Origin: Runella defluvii
GTDB taxonomy: Bacteria; Bacteroidota; Bacteroidia; Cytophagales; Spirosomataceae
Reading direction: 5' to 3'
Length of the DNA stretch: 64,000 nt
Assembly: GCF_014195535.1 (NCBI RefSeq)
Contig: NZ_JACIBY010000003.1
Span: 186,001-250,000, forward strand
The notes beneath the pieces were generated by a model that was given only the letters and a program-made list of their open reading frames with translations, did not search any database and was not told where the DNA came from. Positions 7,612 through 14,428 of this stretch are shown piece after piece (position 1 is the first letter of the stretch; each line of letters opens with the position of its first letter). The position numbers and the translations under genes were made by a program.

Positions 7612-10068
7612 ATGTATCGTAGTTTTATTCTGATTGCCCTTAGCTCGGTGTTGCTGGGGGCCAAAGTTCTTCCGTGGGAAGACAAGTGGTTAGACAAATT
7701 GGTCGCCAAGTTTGAAAAATACCAACAAACCTATCCTGCCGAAAAGGCGTATTTGCACCTTGACCGTCCCTATTATTCAACGGGGGAAACGATTTGGTTT
7801 AAAGCCTATTTAGTGTACGGAATCAGCCATGCCGCCGATTCGGTCAGCCGCGTTTTGTACGTTGATTTGGTGGACAAAACAACATCAAAAGTGGTGTTGC
7901 TCAAAAAAGTATCCTTAAACGGGGGAATAGGTCACGGCGAAATGGCCCTGGCAGATTCGTTGCAGGAGGGAGAGTACCAACTTCGTGCTTACACCCAGTG
8001 GATGCGCAATTTTTCGGAAGATTTTTACTTCCACCGCGACGTTCGCGTACTAAAGTCCAACAAACCAGTTACTTCGTTGCCCCACAATGCGGATGACATT
8101 GACGTGCAATTTATGCCCGAAGGCGGAGATTTGGTGCAAGGATTAGAAGGTCGGGTGGCTTTCAAAGCCGTCAACGCGCTAGGGAAAGGCGTTGGAATCA
8201 CAGGGGCGGTAGTCAGTCAAACCAATGATACCTTGGCAGGGTTTTCGACCTCGCACCTCGGGATGGGATTTTTCAGTTTTATGCCCGAAGCTGGTCAAGA
8301 GTACCGTATCGAAGTACGAAAACCTAACGGACAGTACGTGAAATACCCTATTCCTAAGGTTAAAAAAGAAGGGTTTACGGTGACGGTCGATAATTTGTCC
8401 AACAAAGACAACGTGAGGGTGATTGTGCGCCATAACAAACCGCTGAATCCGTCGGCAGAAATGTCGATTTTTGTTCATACCCGTGGGGCCGTGGGCTACG
8501 CTGCCAAGGCAACTTTGGCCAAAAAAACGGTTTTATTCAATATCCCACGTGCTAATTTGAACGACGGAATTACGCACATCACGGTTTTTGACGAAAATAA
8601 CCTTCCGACGGCAGAGCGACTGGTGTATATTCAGCGCAATCGGGAGATTGAGTTACAAATTGCAAGTGATAAAAATGCGTACAAACCACGGGAAAAAGTG
8701 GAATTGGAGATTACAGCAAAAGACTCCGAGGGTAATCCTGTAATGGGTAACTTTTCATTGGCTGCTACAGACGCAAAACAAGTGCTTGATAAAGAGCCCA
8801 ATGCGTTGTCGATTCGCTCGTATTTTCTGCTTGCGTCAGATGTCAAAGGAAGCATTGAACAACCAAGTTATTATTTCGACAAAACAAACCCAAATGCGGC
8901 GGCGCAACTGGACATTTTGCTGATGACGCAAGGGTGGCGTCGCTTTAACTGGGGTGAAGTACTGAAAGATTCGTTAGCGCCTGCTCCTTTTTACGTAGAA
9001 CAAGGCATTTCATTTTCGGGAAAAGTAGCGCGTATGAACAAAAAACAGCCTGGAAAGGTGAAATTGACCTATCTGCTGGTTCAGAAGGATAGCACGCGGT
9101 CGGTCTTGATGGGCGAAACGGCCGAAACGGGTGAGTTTTTGGTCTATGACCTCGATGTGCGCGACACAACTACTGTGCTGGTGCAGGCAGTTACAGAGCG
9201 CGGAAACCGAAACTTATCCATCATGCTTAACCCATTTCAACCTGCCAAAGTATCTTTTACAAAAATACCCTTCAATCCCATCGAATTTGACCCCAACGAA
9301 CTTGCTGAATACCTCAAGCGTACGGAAGAGTACTTGCGAATTGAGCGCCAAATTCGGGCAAGTCGGGAGCAATTGTTAAATGAAGTAGTAGTAAAAGCCA
9401 AACGCCCCGACCCAATCAAAGACGATTCGCGCCGTGCCATGTATGGGGAGCCTAGCAATACCGTAAAATTTGACAACATGAATACGGCGGGAGCGATGTC
9501 GATTTTTGACGTTATTCAGGGGCGAGTACCTGGGGTTCAAATCACGGGAAGTGGCATGAATCGCTCCATCCAAATCAGAGGAGCAGCCAACTTTAGTGGA
9601 GCGGTTGAGCCCTTGTTTTTGCTGGATGGTATGGCTGTGAGCAAAGATGCCATTGTTTCAATTCCACCAAGCGATGTGGAGGCGGTTGACATTTTGAAGG
9701 GCGCCAACGCCGCTATTTATGGTAGCCAAGGTGGCGGGGGAGTGGTAGCGATTTTAACCAAGCGGGGTGGCTCATCTTACGACTGGACCAAAGACAAAGC
9801 CGAAGGGGTGATTACGGAGAAAATACTGGGCTACAGCCCCGTGCGGGAATTTTACGCACCCAAATACGACAAAGCAATTCCCGAACACGTTCAGCCTGAC
9901 TTTCGGGCTACGTTGTATTGGTCGCCGATGATACAGACCGATAAGGAAGGAAAAGCCAAGGTTTCTTTTTTTGCCTCTGACGCCCAAACCGACGTAAAAG
10001 TTCGGGTAGAAGGCATGAATTCTACGGGGGCAATGGGTGTGAAAGAAAGTACGTTTAAAGTTAACTAG
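7612..10068 (+). CDS. MG2-like/TonB-receptor-plug domain protein without a beta-barrel
   Basis: An 818-residue exported protein. After an N-terminal signal it has the segment EKAYLHLDRPYYSTGETIWF, the usual start of macroglobulin (MG2)-like modules in Bacteroidota, then further Ig-like beta domains to about residue 580. A TonB-dependent receptor plug follows (about 615-725) with GRVPGVQITGSGM, FLLDGMAV and DVEAVDILKGANAAIYGSQG, and a final beta domain containing ATLYWSPMIQTD. There is no C-terminal 22-strand barrel, so it cannot be a transporter by itself. Related proteins occur widely in Bacteroidota and are thought to act at the outer membrane, but the role is not established. A strong terminator follows. 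Confidence 0.8.
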   Translation: MYRSFILIALSSVLLGAKVLPWEDKWLDKLVAKFEKYQQTYPAEKAYLHLDRPYYSTGETIWFKAYLVYGISHAADSVSRVLYVDLVDKTTSKVVLLKKVSLNGGIGHGEMALADSLQEGEYQLRAYTQWMRNFSEDFYFHRDVRVLKSNKPVTSLPHNADDIDVQFMPEGGDLVQGLEGRVAFKAVNALGKGVGITGAVVSQTNDTLAGFSTSHLGMGFFSFMPEAGQEYRIEVRKPNGQYVKYPIPKVKKEGFTVTVDNLSNKDNVRVIVRHNKPLNPSAEMSIFVHTRGAVGYAAKATLAKKTVLFNIPRANLNDGITHITVFDENNLPTAERLVYIQRNREIELQIASDKNAYKPREKVELEITAKDSEGNPVMGNFSLAATDAKQVLDKEPNALSIRSYFLLASDVKGSIEQPSYYFDKTNPNAAAQLDILLMTQGWRRFNWGEVLKDSLAPAPFYVEQGISFSGKVARMNKKQPGKVKLTYLLVQKDSTRSVLMGETAETGEFLVYDLDVRDTTTVLVQAVTERGNRNLSIMLNPFQPAKVSFTKIPFNPIEFDPNELAEYLKRTEEYLRIERQIRASREQLLNEVVVKAKRPDPIKDDSRRAMYGEPSNTVKFDNMNTAGAMSIFDVIQGRVPGVQITGSGMNRSIQIRGAANFSGAVEPLFLLDGMAVSKDAIVSIPPSDVEAVDILKGANAAIYGSQGGGGVVAILTKRGGSSYDWTKDKAEGVITEKILGYSPVREFYAPKYDKAIPEHVQPDFRATLYWSPMIQTDKEGKAKVSFFASDAQTDVKVRVEGMNSTGAMGVKESTFKVN

Positions 10069-10083
10069 GTAGCTGAAAAGCAA

Positions 10084-10119
10084 AAAAGCCGCCCCGACAA
10101 TTCATCGAGGGCGGCTTTT
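10084..10119. terminator. Hairpin terminator after the MG2/TonB-plug gene
   Basis: An 11-bp stem AAAAGCCGCCC/GGGCGGCTTTT with the run of T at the end of the stem. It ends the plus-strand operon and marks the left border of the AT-rich accessory island. Confidence 0.85.
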
Positions 10120-10246
10120 GCGTGAATGGGGGTGAGGGTGTGAGCGGGAGACGTGTGCGATTGGGGTAGTTGCACTTTCAACGATAACTCCAAAACAAAA
10201 AAGGGTTTGGTGGGTACTTGCCGCCACCGAAGGTTTCGTTCAACAG

Positions 10247-10287
10247 CGCCTTCATGACTTGGCCTTCAGCCACCAGCTTAGTTATTA
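10247..10287 (-). repeat. Cassette-boundary repeat, copy A
   Basis: A 41-nt element beginning CGCCTTCATGACTTGGCC on the plus strand and ending CTTAGTTATTA. The final TTA is the reverse complement of the phosphatase stop codon, so the gene ends inside the element. It aligns with copy D (13189-13234) across its full length with a short gap, and with copies B and C in its core (TTCAGC, a short spacer, TTAGTTA). Confidence 0.65.
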
Positions 10288-10839
10288 TGTGCCGCCTTTG
10301 TTTGTCCTCCAACCACGTTTTTCAATTGTCCGAACATTGTCAACATTTTTTAAAGTCAGCAAATAGTCCTGCAAATGTTTGAGTTCTTCATCTGTTGCAT
10401 TACCCGAAAATTCGTTGATATAAATTGCGTTTCCGTAATTGTTTCTTGATTTTTGAGGGGTGTCGTCAACTATAATGATTTTCTCAAGTCTAAACCCTTT
10501 CTTCTTTAGTTTGTTAAGACGTTTTTCAAAATAGTAATTGTCAAAAGTATAATCTCTTTTTAGAGAACATCTGCTACGTCCCCAAATAATTTCAAGTTCT
10601 ACATTGTCTGGTTTTATGTTATTTGCGATTTCGGTTACATAGGCGTCGTCCGCCGAACTCCAAATTCCAATTTTAAAATGTTTTGAGATGTCCACAAGAA
10701 ACTGGTCAAGGTGAGGTCGTTTATGAACAAAATATTTGTCAAACTTAAAGTCTGCCGAAAAACCCAATTCTTTTTCAGTGGCGTGAATTAGTGTTTCGTC
10801 TAAGTCAAGGATTAAAAGTTTGTCAGATTTTTCGTCCAT
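10285..10839 (-). CDS. NIF/FCP1-like HAD-type phosphatase
   Basis: A 184-residue protein of the HAD superfamily FCP1/SCP-like branch. The catalytic motif DLDETL is at residues 12-17. Later motifs are IGIWSSADDAY (the Thr/Ser motif II region) and KIIIVDDTPQKS (motif IV acidic pair). Eukaryotic members dephosphorylate the RNA polymerase II CTD; bacterial ones have mostly unknown substrates. It is cytoplasmic, AT-rich, and its stop codon lies within repeat copy A. It is the first unit of the apparent cassette island and was probably acquired horizontally. Confidence 0.8.
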   Translation of the reverse strand: MDEKSDKLLILDLDETLIHATEKELGFSADFKFDKYFVHKRPHLDQFLVDISKHFKIGIWSSADDAYVTEIANNIKPDNVELEIIWGRSRCSLKRDYTFDNYYFEKRLNKLKKKGFRLEKIIIVDDTPQKSRNNYGNAIYINEFSGNATDEELKHLQDYLLTLKNVDNVRTIEKRGWRTNKGGT

Positions 10840-10922
10840 TTGTCAACTAGTAAGTGGGCCTGTAAGGTGGCAAATAACTCCCAAATATACGCAACTTTTG
10901 TGTTGGTACTGCCAAAATAGGA

Positions 10923-10970
10923 AAGTTCTCACTAATTTTCAAGTAATTGTTGTATTGTGCTGAAAATAAG
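10923..10970. repeat. 48-nt direct repeat, copy 1 (5' side of the phosphatase gene)
   Basis: Begins AAGTTCTCACTAATTTTCAA and ends GAAAATAAG. It is about 92% identical (44 of 48 by hand count) to 14088-14135. Each copy lies about 75-85 nt upstream of the ATG of a cassette gene, the phosphatase and the HNH gene respectively, and so may be a shared leader or the remnant of the neighbouring unit. Confidence 0.75.
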
Positions 10971-11000
10971 ATGTTTGTCTGCTATTGATTTGGGCAGTTT

Positions 11001-11024
11001 GATGTCGCGAGCGTGACACTTTCG
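11001..11024. repeat. REP-like hairpin remnant
   Basis: The segment around GTCGCGAGCGTGACACTTTC resembles the hairpins at 11752 and 14286 (GCGAGTGTGACACTCGC type) but pairs less well. It is followed by CTAACTGAGGT, which also follows the hairpin at 14286. It is probably a decayed copy of the same family. Confidence 0.45.
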
Positions 11025-11044
11025 CTAACTGAGGTCGGATTTTT

Positions 11045-11082
11045 ATGGATTGGCTTTCAGCTACTACGAAAGCTTAATTAAC
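11045..11082 (-). repeat. Cassette-boundary repeat, copy B
   Basis: Core ATGGATTGGCTTTCAGCTAC followed by TACGAAAGCTTAATTAAC on the plus strand. It is most similar to copy C (11788-11824) and shares the core TTCAGC...TTA with copies A and D. It lies 88 nt beyond the GNAT stop codon. Confidence 0.6.
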
Positions 11083-11169
11083 AGTGGCAGTTGTCCTAGA
11101 ACGAGTTGGGGCTTCGTCTAAGCTCCTCGAACTTTCAAGTAAGGTCTCCATCATATTGCCAAACTACTG

Positions 11170-11616
11170 TTAGCGGTTCGGGCTTGTTGCCCAGTCATCA
11201 TACGTCATTTCAAATTTAATTTCCTTGGTTCCGTGTGTTCCAACTTCTGTCCATCCTGCTTTTCTGTAAAACTTTTCTGCTCTTGTATTAAAAGCAGTTC
11301 CTAACCAGACTTTTTCCTTTGTCTGTGTAAAATACCACTCTAACATTGTGTCGTGCAATAGTTTTCCAATACCTTTTTTCTCAAATTTAGGGTCTAAAAA
11401 TAACGCCCAAATGTTATTTTCCTTCAAGTCAGCAATAGCAAAACCCACAATTTGTTTGTCAATTTCGCAAACCCATCCTTTTCCTCTTTTTGTAATAAAC
11501 TCTTCGCAATCTTCGTCTGTCACCAAGTTAGGATTTGACAATGTATTTTCAGTTACAGAATTTCTTACGATCTGAATTTGTTTTATGTCGTCAATGGTAG
11601 CTTCTCTAATAGTCAT
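11170..11616 (-). CDS. GNAT family N-acetyltransferase
   Basis: A 148-residue GCN5-related acetyltransferase. It starts MTIREATIDDIKQIQIVRN, the usual beta1-alpha1 opening, and has the acetyl-CoA-binding loop DPKFEKKGIGKLL (the Q/RxxGxG/A motif with Lys at the start), then AEKFYRKAGWTEVG, the canonical C-terminal FYxxxGF-like segment. It would transfer acetyl from acetyl-CoA to an amine on a small molecule, peptide or protein; the substrate is unknown. AT-rich and located in the cassette island, each flank carrying repeats. Confidence 0.85.
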   Translation of the reverse strand: MTIREATIDDIKQIQIVRNSVTENTLSNPNLVTDEDCEEFITKRGKGWVCEIDKQIVGFAIADLKENNIWALFLDPKFEKKGIGKLLHDTMLEWYFTQTKEKVWLGTAFNTRAEKFYRKAGWTEVGTHGTKEIKFEMTYDDWATSPNR

Positions 11617-11719
11617 AATTTATTTCATTCTGTTTATTTTTCTGTCGATGGGTTATCCTAAATTGTCAACTGTTTGTTGTCGCTGTGTCGCTTTATTGTG
11701 CTGACTTTTCAAGGTATAT

Positions 11720-11780
11720 AATGTTGAAAAGGCTAGAAGCCTTAAAATAAATAGCACGAGTGTGACACTCGCGCTATCGG
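11720..11780. repeat. 61-nt direct repeat with REP-like hairpins, copy 1
   Basis: Differs from 14254-14314 at only 3 of 61 positions. It contains a small hairpin (AAGGCT/AGCCTT) and a larger one, ATAGCACGAGTG-TGA-CACTCGCGCTAT. Such near-identical palindromic intergenic units resemble REP elements mobilised by RAYT transposases, though no RAYT gene is present here. It directly precedes boundary repeat C. Confidence 0.75.
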
Positions 11781-11787
11781 GAGTTTT

Positions 11788-11824
11788 ATGGCGTGGCTTT
11801 CAGCCATTACTAAAGCTTAGTTAC
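11788..11824 (-). repeat. Cassette-boundary repeat, copy C
   Basis: Core ATGGCGTGGCTTTCAGCCAT then TACTAAAGCTTAGTTAC on the plus strand. It is closely related to copy B and lies 35 nt beyond the serine-hydrolase stop codon. Confidence 0.6.
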
Positions 11825-11859
11825 CAGCGTCTGGTGGTAGTCGATAAACTATCCAAAAG

Positions 11860-12858
11860 TTATTTCACAACCTCGGAACACAATGGTTCTATTAATTTCA
11901 TATAGGTGTCGGGGTGAATATTAGAGCAAAAGGTTAATGCTTTTTGGGTTTGGCGATTGAGAAAAATGGAAGAGGAAAAACCTGCTGTTCCGCCATTTAT
12001 TTTTAAAACAGGCTCCGTTTCAGGAGATTTTACCAACACCCAACCAATTGCCGAATAAACCTCTGGTTTAGCCAAAACAGCATTAGAAACTTGTAAATCC
12101 ATCATTTTATTCCTCACATCTAAAGTTGCTATTGCAAATTTTGCCAAATCTTCGGATGTGGAAATAATACCAATGCAACCATCAAGAATTCCGCCATCCC
12201 AATATGGTGTAAAATTTCCTTCTTTATCTAAGCCTTTAATCAATTTTGTGGAAATCTTATTAATGTTAAATGCCGAATGCTGCATTTTCAATGGCTTGAA
12301 AATTTTTGCTTCAACTATTTCTGCAAAAGATTGTCCTTGAATCCTCGACATAATATAACTAAGCAAACCAAAGCCTAAATTTGAATACATTACTCTTTCT
12401 CCAGGCTGAGATTCAATTTTAAGGTCATTTTTTAAATAGCCTATTAAATCTTCTTCATAGTAATTACTAAAAGGGTTTTCTTTAATAAAATTTCTTCTAT
12501 CGTCATACCAAATTGGCATTCTCGGAAGTCCAGAGGTATGCATACCTAATTGTTTCAACGTTATAGCTGTATTATCTTTCAGTTCAAAGTGAAGAAAATC
12601 TGAAATTGGGTCGTCAAGACGAACTTTACCTTCAACTGCTAATTGTGCTAGTACATTCCCTGTAAAAGATTTAGTAACAGAGCCTATTTCAAATGCTGAT
12701 GTTTTATTGTTTGGGTAAGAAATTTCTTCACCTTCATTTTTTAATCCGTAATAAGTTGTCGTATTATTTTCCGTCACAGAAATTGAAACTTCCGTGTAAA
12801 CTGGTAAAATTTTAATAATGTTTGTGATCTTATCTATAAACTCTTCAGGTCGTGTCAT
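11860..12858 (-). CDS. Serine hydrolase, class C beta-lactamase/esterase fold, cytoplasmic
   Basis: A 332-residue member of the class C beta-lactamase/DD-peptidase-like hydrolase superfamily. The nucleophile motif SVTK is at residues 60-63 and the YSN motif at 158-160. The third box reads KINGGTAGF near 296, where the usual HTG/KTG is replaced by NGG, so the C-terminal binding box is atypical. There is no signal peptide or lipobox, although most relatives act in the periplasm; either it is a cytoplasmic esterase-like enzyme or the leader was lost. It is AT-rich and one of the cassette-island genes. Substrate unknown; beta-lactam hydrolysis is not implied. Confidence 0.8.
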   Translation of the reverse strand: MTRPEEFIDKITNIIKILPVYTEVSISVTENNTTTYYGLKNEGEEISYPNNKTSAFEIGSVTKSFTGNVLAQLAVEGKVRLDDPISDFLHFELKDNTAITLKQLGMHTSGLPRMPIWYDDRRNFIKENPFSNYYEEDLIGYLKNDLKIESQPGERVMYSNLGFGLLSYIMSRIQGQSFAEIVEAKIFKPLKMQHSAFNINKISTKLIKGLDKEGNFTPYWDGGILDGCIGIISTSEDLAKFAIATLDVRNKMMDLQVSNAVLAKPEVYSAIGWVLVKSPETEPVLKINGGTAGFSSSIFLNRQTQKALTFCSNIHPDTYMKLIEPLCSEVVK

Positions 12859-13188
12859 TTGATAGTTTTGTTGTTGTCTGCTTGCTGCTGTCGGTTTTTA
12901 GCTTTGCGTTCGAGCGGGTTTCGAAGTACAAAGTTCCAAATTTATTACTAATGTTTATTAGAAGAACAAAGCTTTAAGTATGTATGTCAGTACGCCTTAC
13001 TCAAAACCTAAAGGGCGTTTTTCTATATAAACTGTTTGTCAATTTGTTCTTTGTCAAGTATCTAATCGTTACGTTTGTTGTAAATTGGTCGTAAGATTTC
13101 TTTGTCAGCCGAAACTAGTCAATTTCCTTATACTCACCGCCAGGCTGGCCGCCCGCCCGAGTTCCGTTCAAGACTGGCCGTCCCCCAT
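12859..13188. other. Intergenic spacer inside the cassette island
   Basis: Some 330 nt between the serine hydrolase start and boundary repeat D. Mostly AT-rich and with no gene. A short, strikingly GC-rich stretch at 13137-13185 (CCGCCAGGCTGGCCGCCCGC and following) adjoins repeat D and contrasts with the rest of the island; it may be an extension of the boundary element. Confidence 0.4.
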
Positions 13189-13234
13189 CGCCTTCATGGT
13201 TTGACCTTCGGCTACCACGAATTCTTAGTTATTA
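13189..13234 (-). repeat. Cassette-boundary repeat, copy D
   Basis: Begins CGCCTTCATGGTTTGACC and ends TTCTTAGTTATTA on the plus strand. As in copy A, its last three bases are the HNH gene stop codon in reverse complement. The A and D copies are the best-matching pair. Confidence 0.65.
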
Positions 13235-14014
13235 AGCGATGTATTTTTTGTTCATTATTTCTTTAAGTTCGTTAATTGTCGGCTCATTTCCATTAATTTT
13301 TCTGTGTAACATAGCGTGACAGTTAGGACATACAGGAGCTAAATCTTCCTTATAATTAACTTTATATTCTTTTCCAATTTGATGAATTGGTGTTAAATGG
13401 TGTACGTGAATAAAGCCTTCCCCGATTTCTCCATAGACATCAAAGAAATTCATTCCGCAAACAAAGCAATTTAGTCCATTAAACTCAATACATTTATCTC
13501 TCGCAATTGAACTTCGTTCGTATTTATTTACGGTTATAACCTTCTTTATTCCTTCGTATATTATTTTATCACCTATTGTATCTGGAAAATAGTCAGTCTG
13601 ATTATTGTCCGTGAAATGTATTTTTAGGTATTCAGATAGTTCTTTTCTTATTTTTACGGGTCCTTGTGGAGCGGCAGAAAGTCCATTTTCCTTAAGGTTT
13701 TCCAAGTTTAGTTTTCTATTCGAAACTTGTTCAATTAACCTTAGTCTAATAAAATTTCCTTGAAGAGATTTCTCGTATTCGTCAAGATTTTTCCAGTATT
13801 CTTTATCATCTCTTATTTCTGAATGTTTAAGATTAATTTTCTCAACCAAGCATTTGTAGCGAATAGATGAAATTGGCCTTGTAGCATAAATATAAACTAT
13901 ATCATTTACTTCATACTTTGTATTTCCTTGTCGCCAATCTATAAATTCAAAATGTTCAAATGAAGAACTGTGGTCGTACATTTTAGCATTTGCCGAAATA
14001 ATCCATTCTGTCAT
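13232..14014 (-). CDS. EVE/PUA-like domain fused to HNH endonuclease (candidate modification-dependent restriction enzyme)
   Basis: A 260-residue two-domain protein. Residues about 1-110 (MTEWIISANAKMYDHS..., WRQGN, YEVNDIVYIYATRPIS) look like an EVE/PUA-family reader domain, which in known proteins binds modified bases. Residues about 184-245 are a canonical zinc-bound HNH nuclease: CFVCGMNF, HVHHLTPI, then APVCPNCHAMLHR, giving two CxxC pairs and the catalytic His. EVE-HNH fusions include characterised restriction enzymes that cut DNA carrying modified cytosine, so a phage-defence or type IV restriction role is the leading inference. AT-rich, stand-alone gene; no methyltransferase nearby, as expected for a modification-dependent enzyme. 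The EVE assignment is by eye and less secure than the HNH. Confidence 0.75.
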   Translation of the reverse strand: MTEWIISANAKMYDHSSSFEHFEFIDWRQGNTKYEVNDIVYIYATRPISSIRYKCLVEKINLKHSEIRDDKEYWKNLDEYEKSLQGNFIRLRLIEQVSNRKLNLENLKENGLSAAPQGPVKIRKELSEYLKIHFTDNNQTDYFPDTIGDKIIYEGIKKVITVNKYERSSIARDKCIEFNGLNCFVCGMNFFDVYGEIGEGFIHVHHLTPIHQIGKEYKVNYKEDLAPVCPNCHAMLHRKINGNEPTINELKEIMNKKYIA

Positions 14015-14087
14015 AGTTTTCGTGGAGTTTGGTTAAAATATCGCCTAATTCTTAAATAACTGTTGTGTATGATTCTGCAATATAGAG

Positions 14088-14135
14088 AAGTTCTCACTAA
14101 TTTTCAAGTAATCGTTATAATGTGTTGAAAATAAG
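14088..14135. repeat. 48-nt direct repeat, copy 2 (5' side of the HNH gene)
   Basis: Second copy of the repeat at 10923-10970 (44 of 48 identical), in the same orientation and at a similar distance upstream of a cassette gene start. Confidence 0.75.
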
Positions 14136-14193
14136 CTACTTGTATGTTTTTGATTTTGAAGTTTTTAAAAATGGATACAAAAAAACAATTTGA

Positions 14194-14217
14194 TAGCGCG
14201 AGCGTCCCTGCTCGTGC
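14194..14217. repeat. REP-like hairpin
   Basis: AGCGCGAG paired with CTCGTGCT around the loop CGTCCCTG. It is an imperfect palindrome of the same style as the hairpins at 11752 and 14286, but with a different loop. Confidence 0.55.
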
Positions 14218-14253
14218 TCACTATTCAAAGGCATCCAGCCTATTAGATTAGAT

Positions 14254-14314
14254 AATGTCGAAAAGGCTAGAAGCCTAAAAATAAATAGCACGAGTGTGAC
14301 ACTCGCACTATCGG
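14254..14314. repeat. 61-nt direct repeat with REP-like hairpins, copy 2
   Basis: Matches 11720-11780 at 58 of 61 positions and carries the same paired hairpins. It is followed by GGCTAACTGAGGT, shared with 11028-11035, at the right border of the island. Confidence 0.75.
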
Positions 14315-14364
14315 AGGCTAACTGAGGTTGTTGTAGATTTCTCCTGTCGTTGAAATGACAAAAA

Positions 14365-14401
14365 AGCCTAAAGCGTGAGCGTTTTGCTCGGGCTTTAGGC
14401 T
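14365..14401 (-). terminator. Terminator of the PhyH gene
   Basis: A 10-bp stem AGCCTAAAGC/GCTTTAGGCT with an inner GAGC/GCTC pair. The A-run on its left becomes a U-run in the minus-strand transcript, so it ends transcription of the dioxygenase gene and borders the accessory island. Confidence 0.8.
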
Positions 14402-14428
14402 AACTATTAACTCTGCGTTAACACCTAC

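Noticed and set aside
10195-10285. Open frame reading through boundary repeat A on the minus strand (KLVAEGQVMKALLNETF)
   Set aside because: The equivalent frame in repeat copy D is broken by stops, so the openness is probably chance, not a coding remnant.
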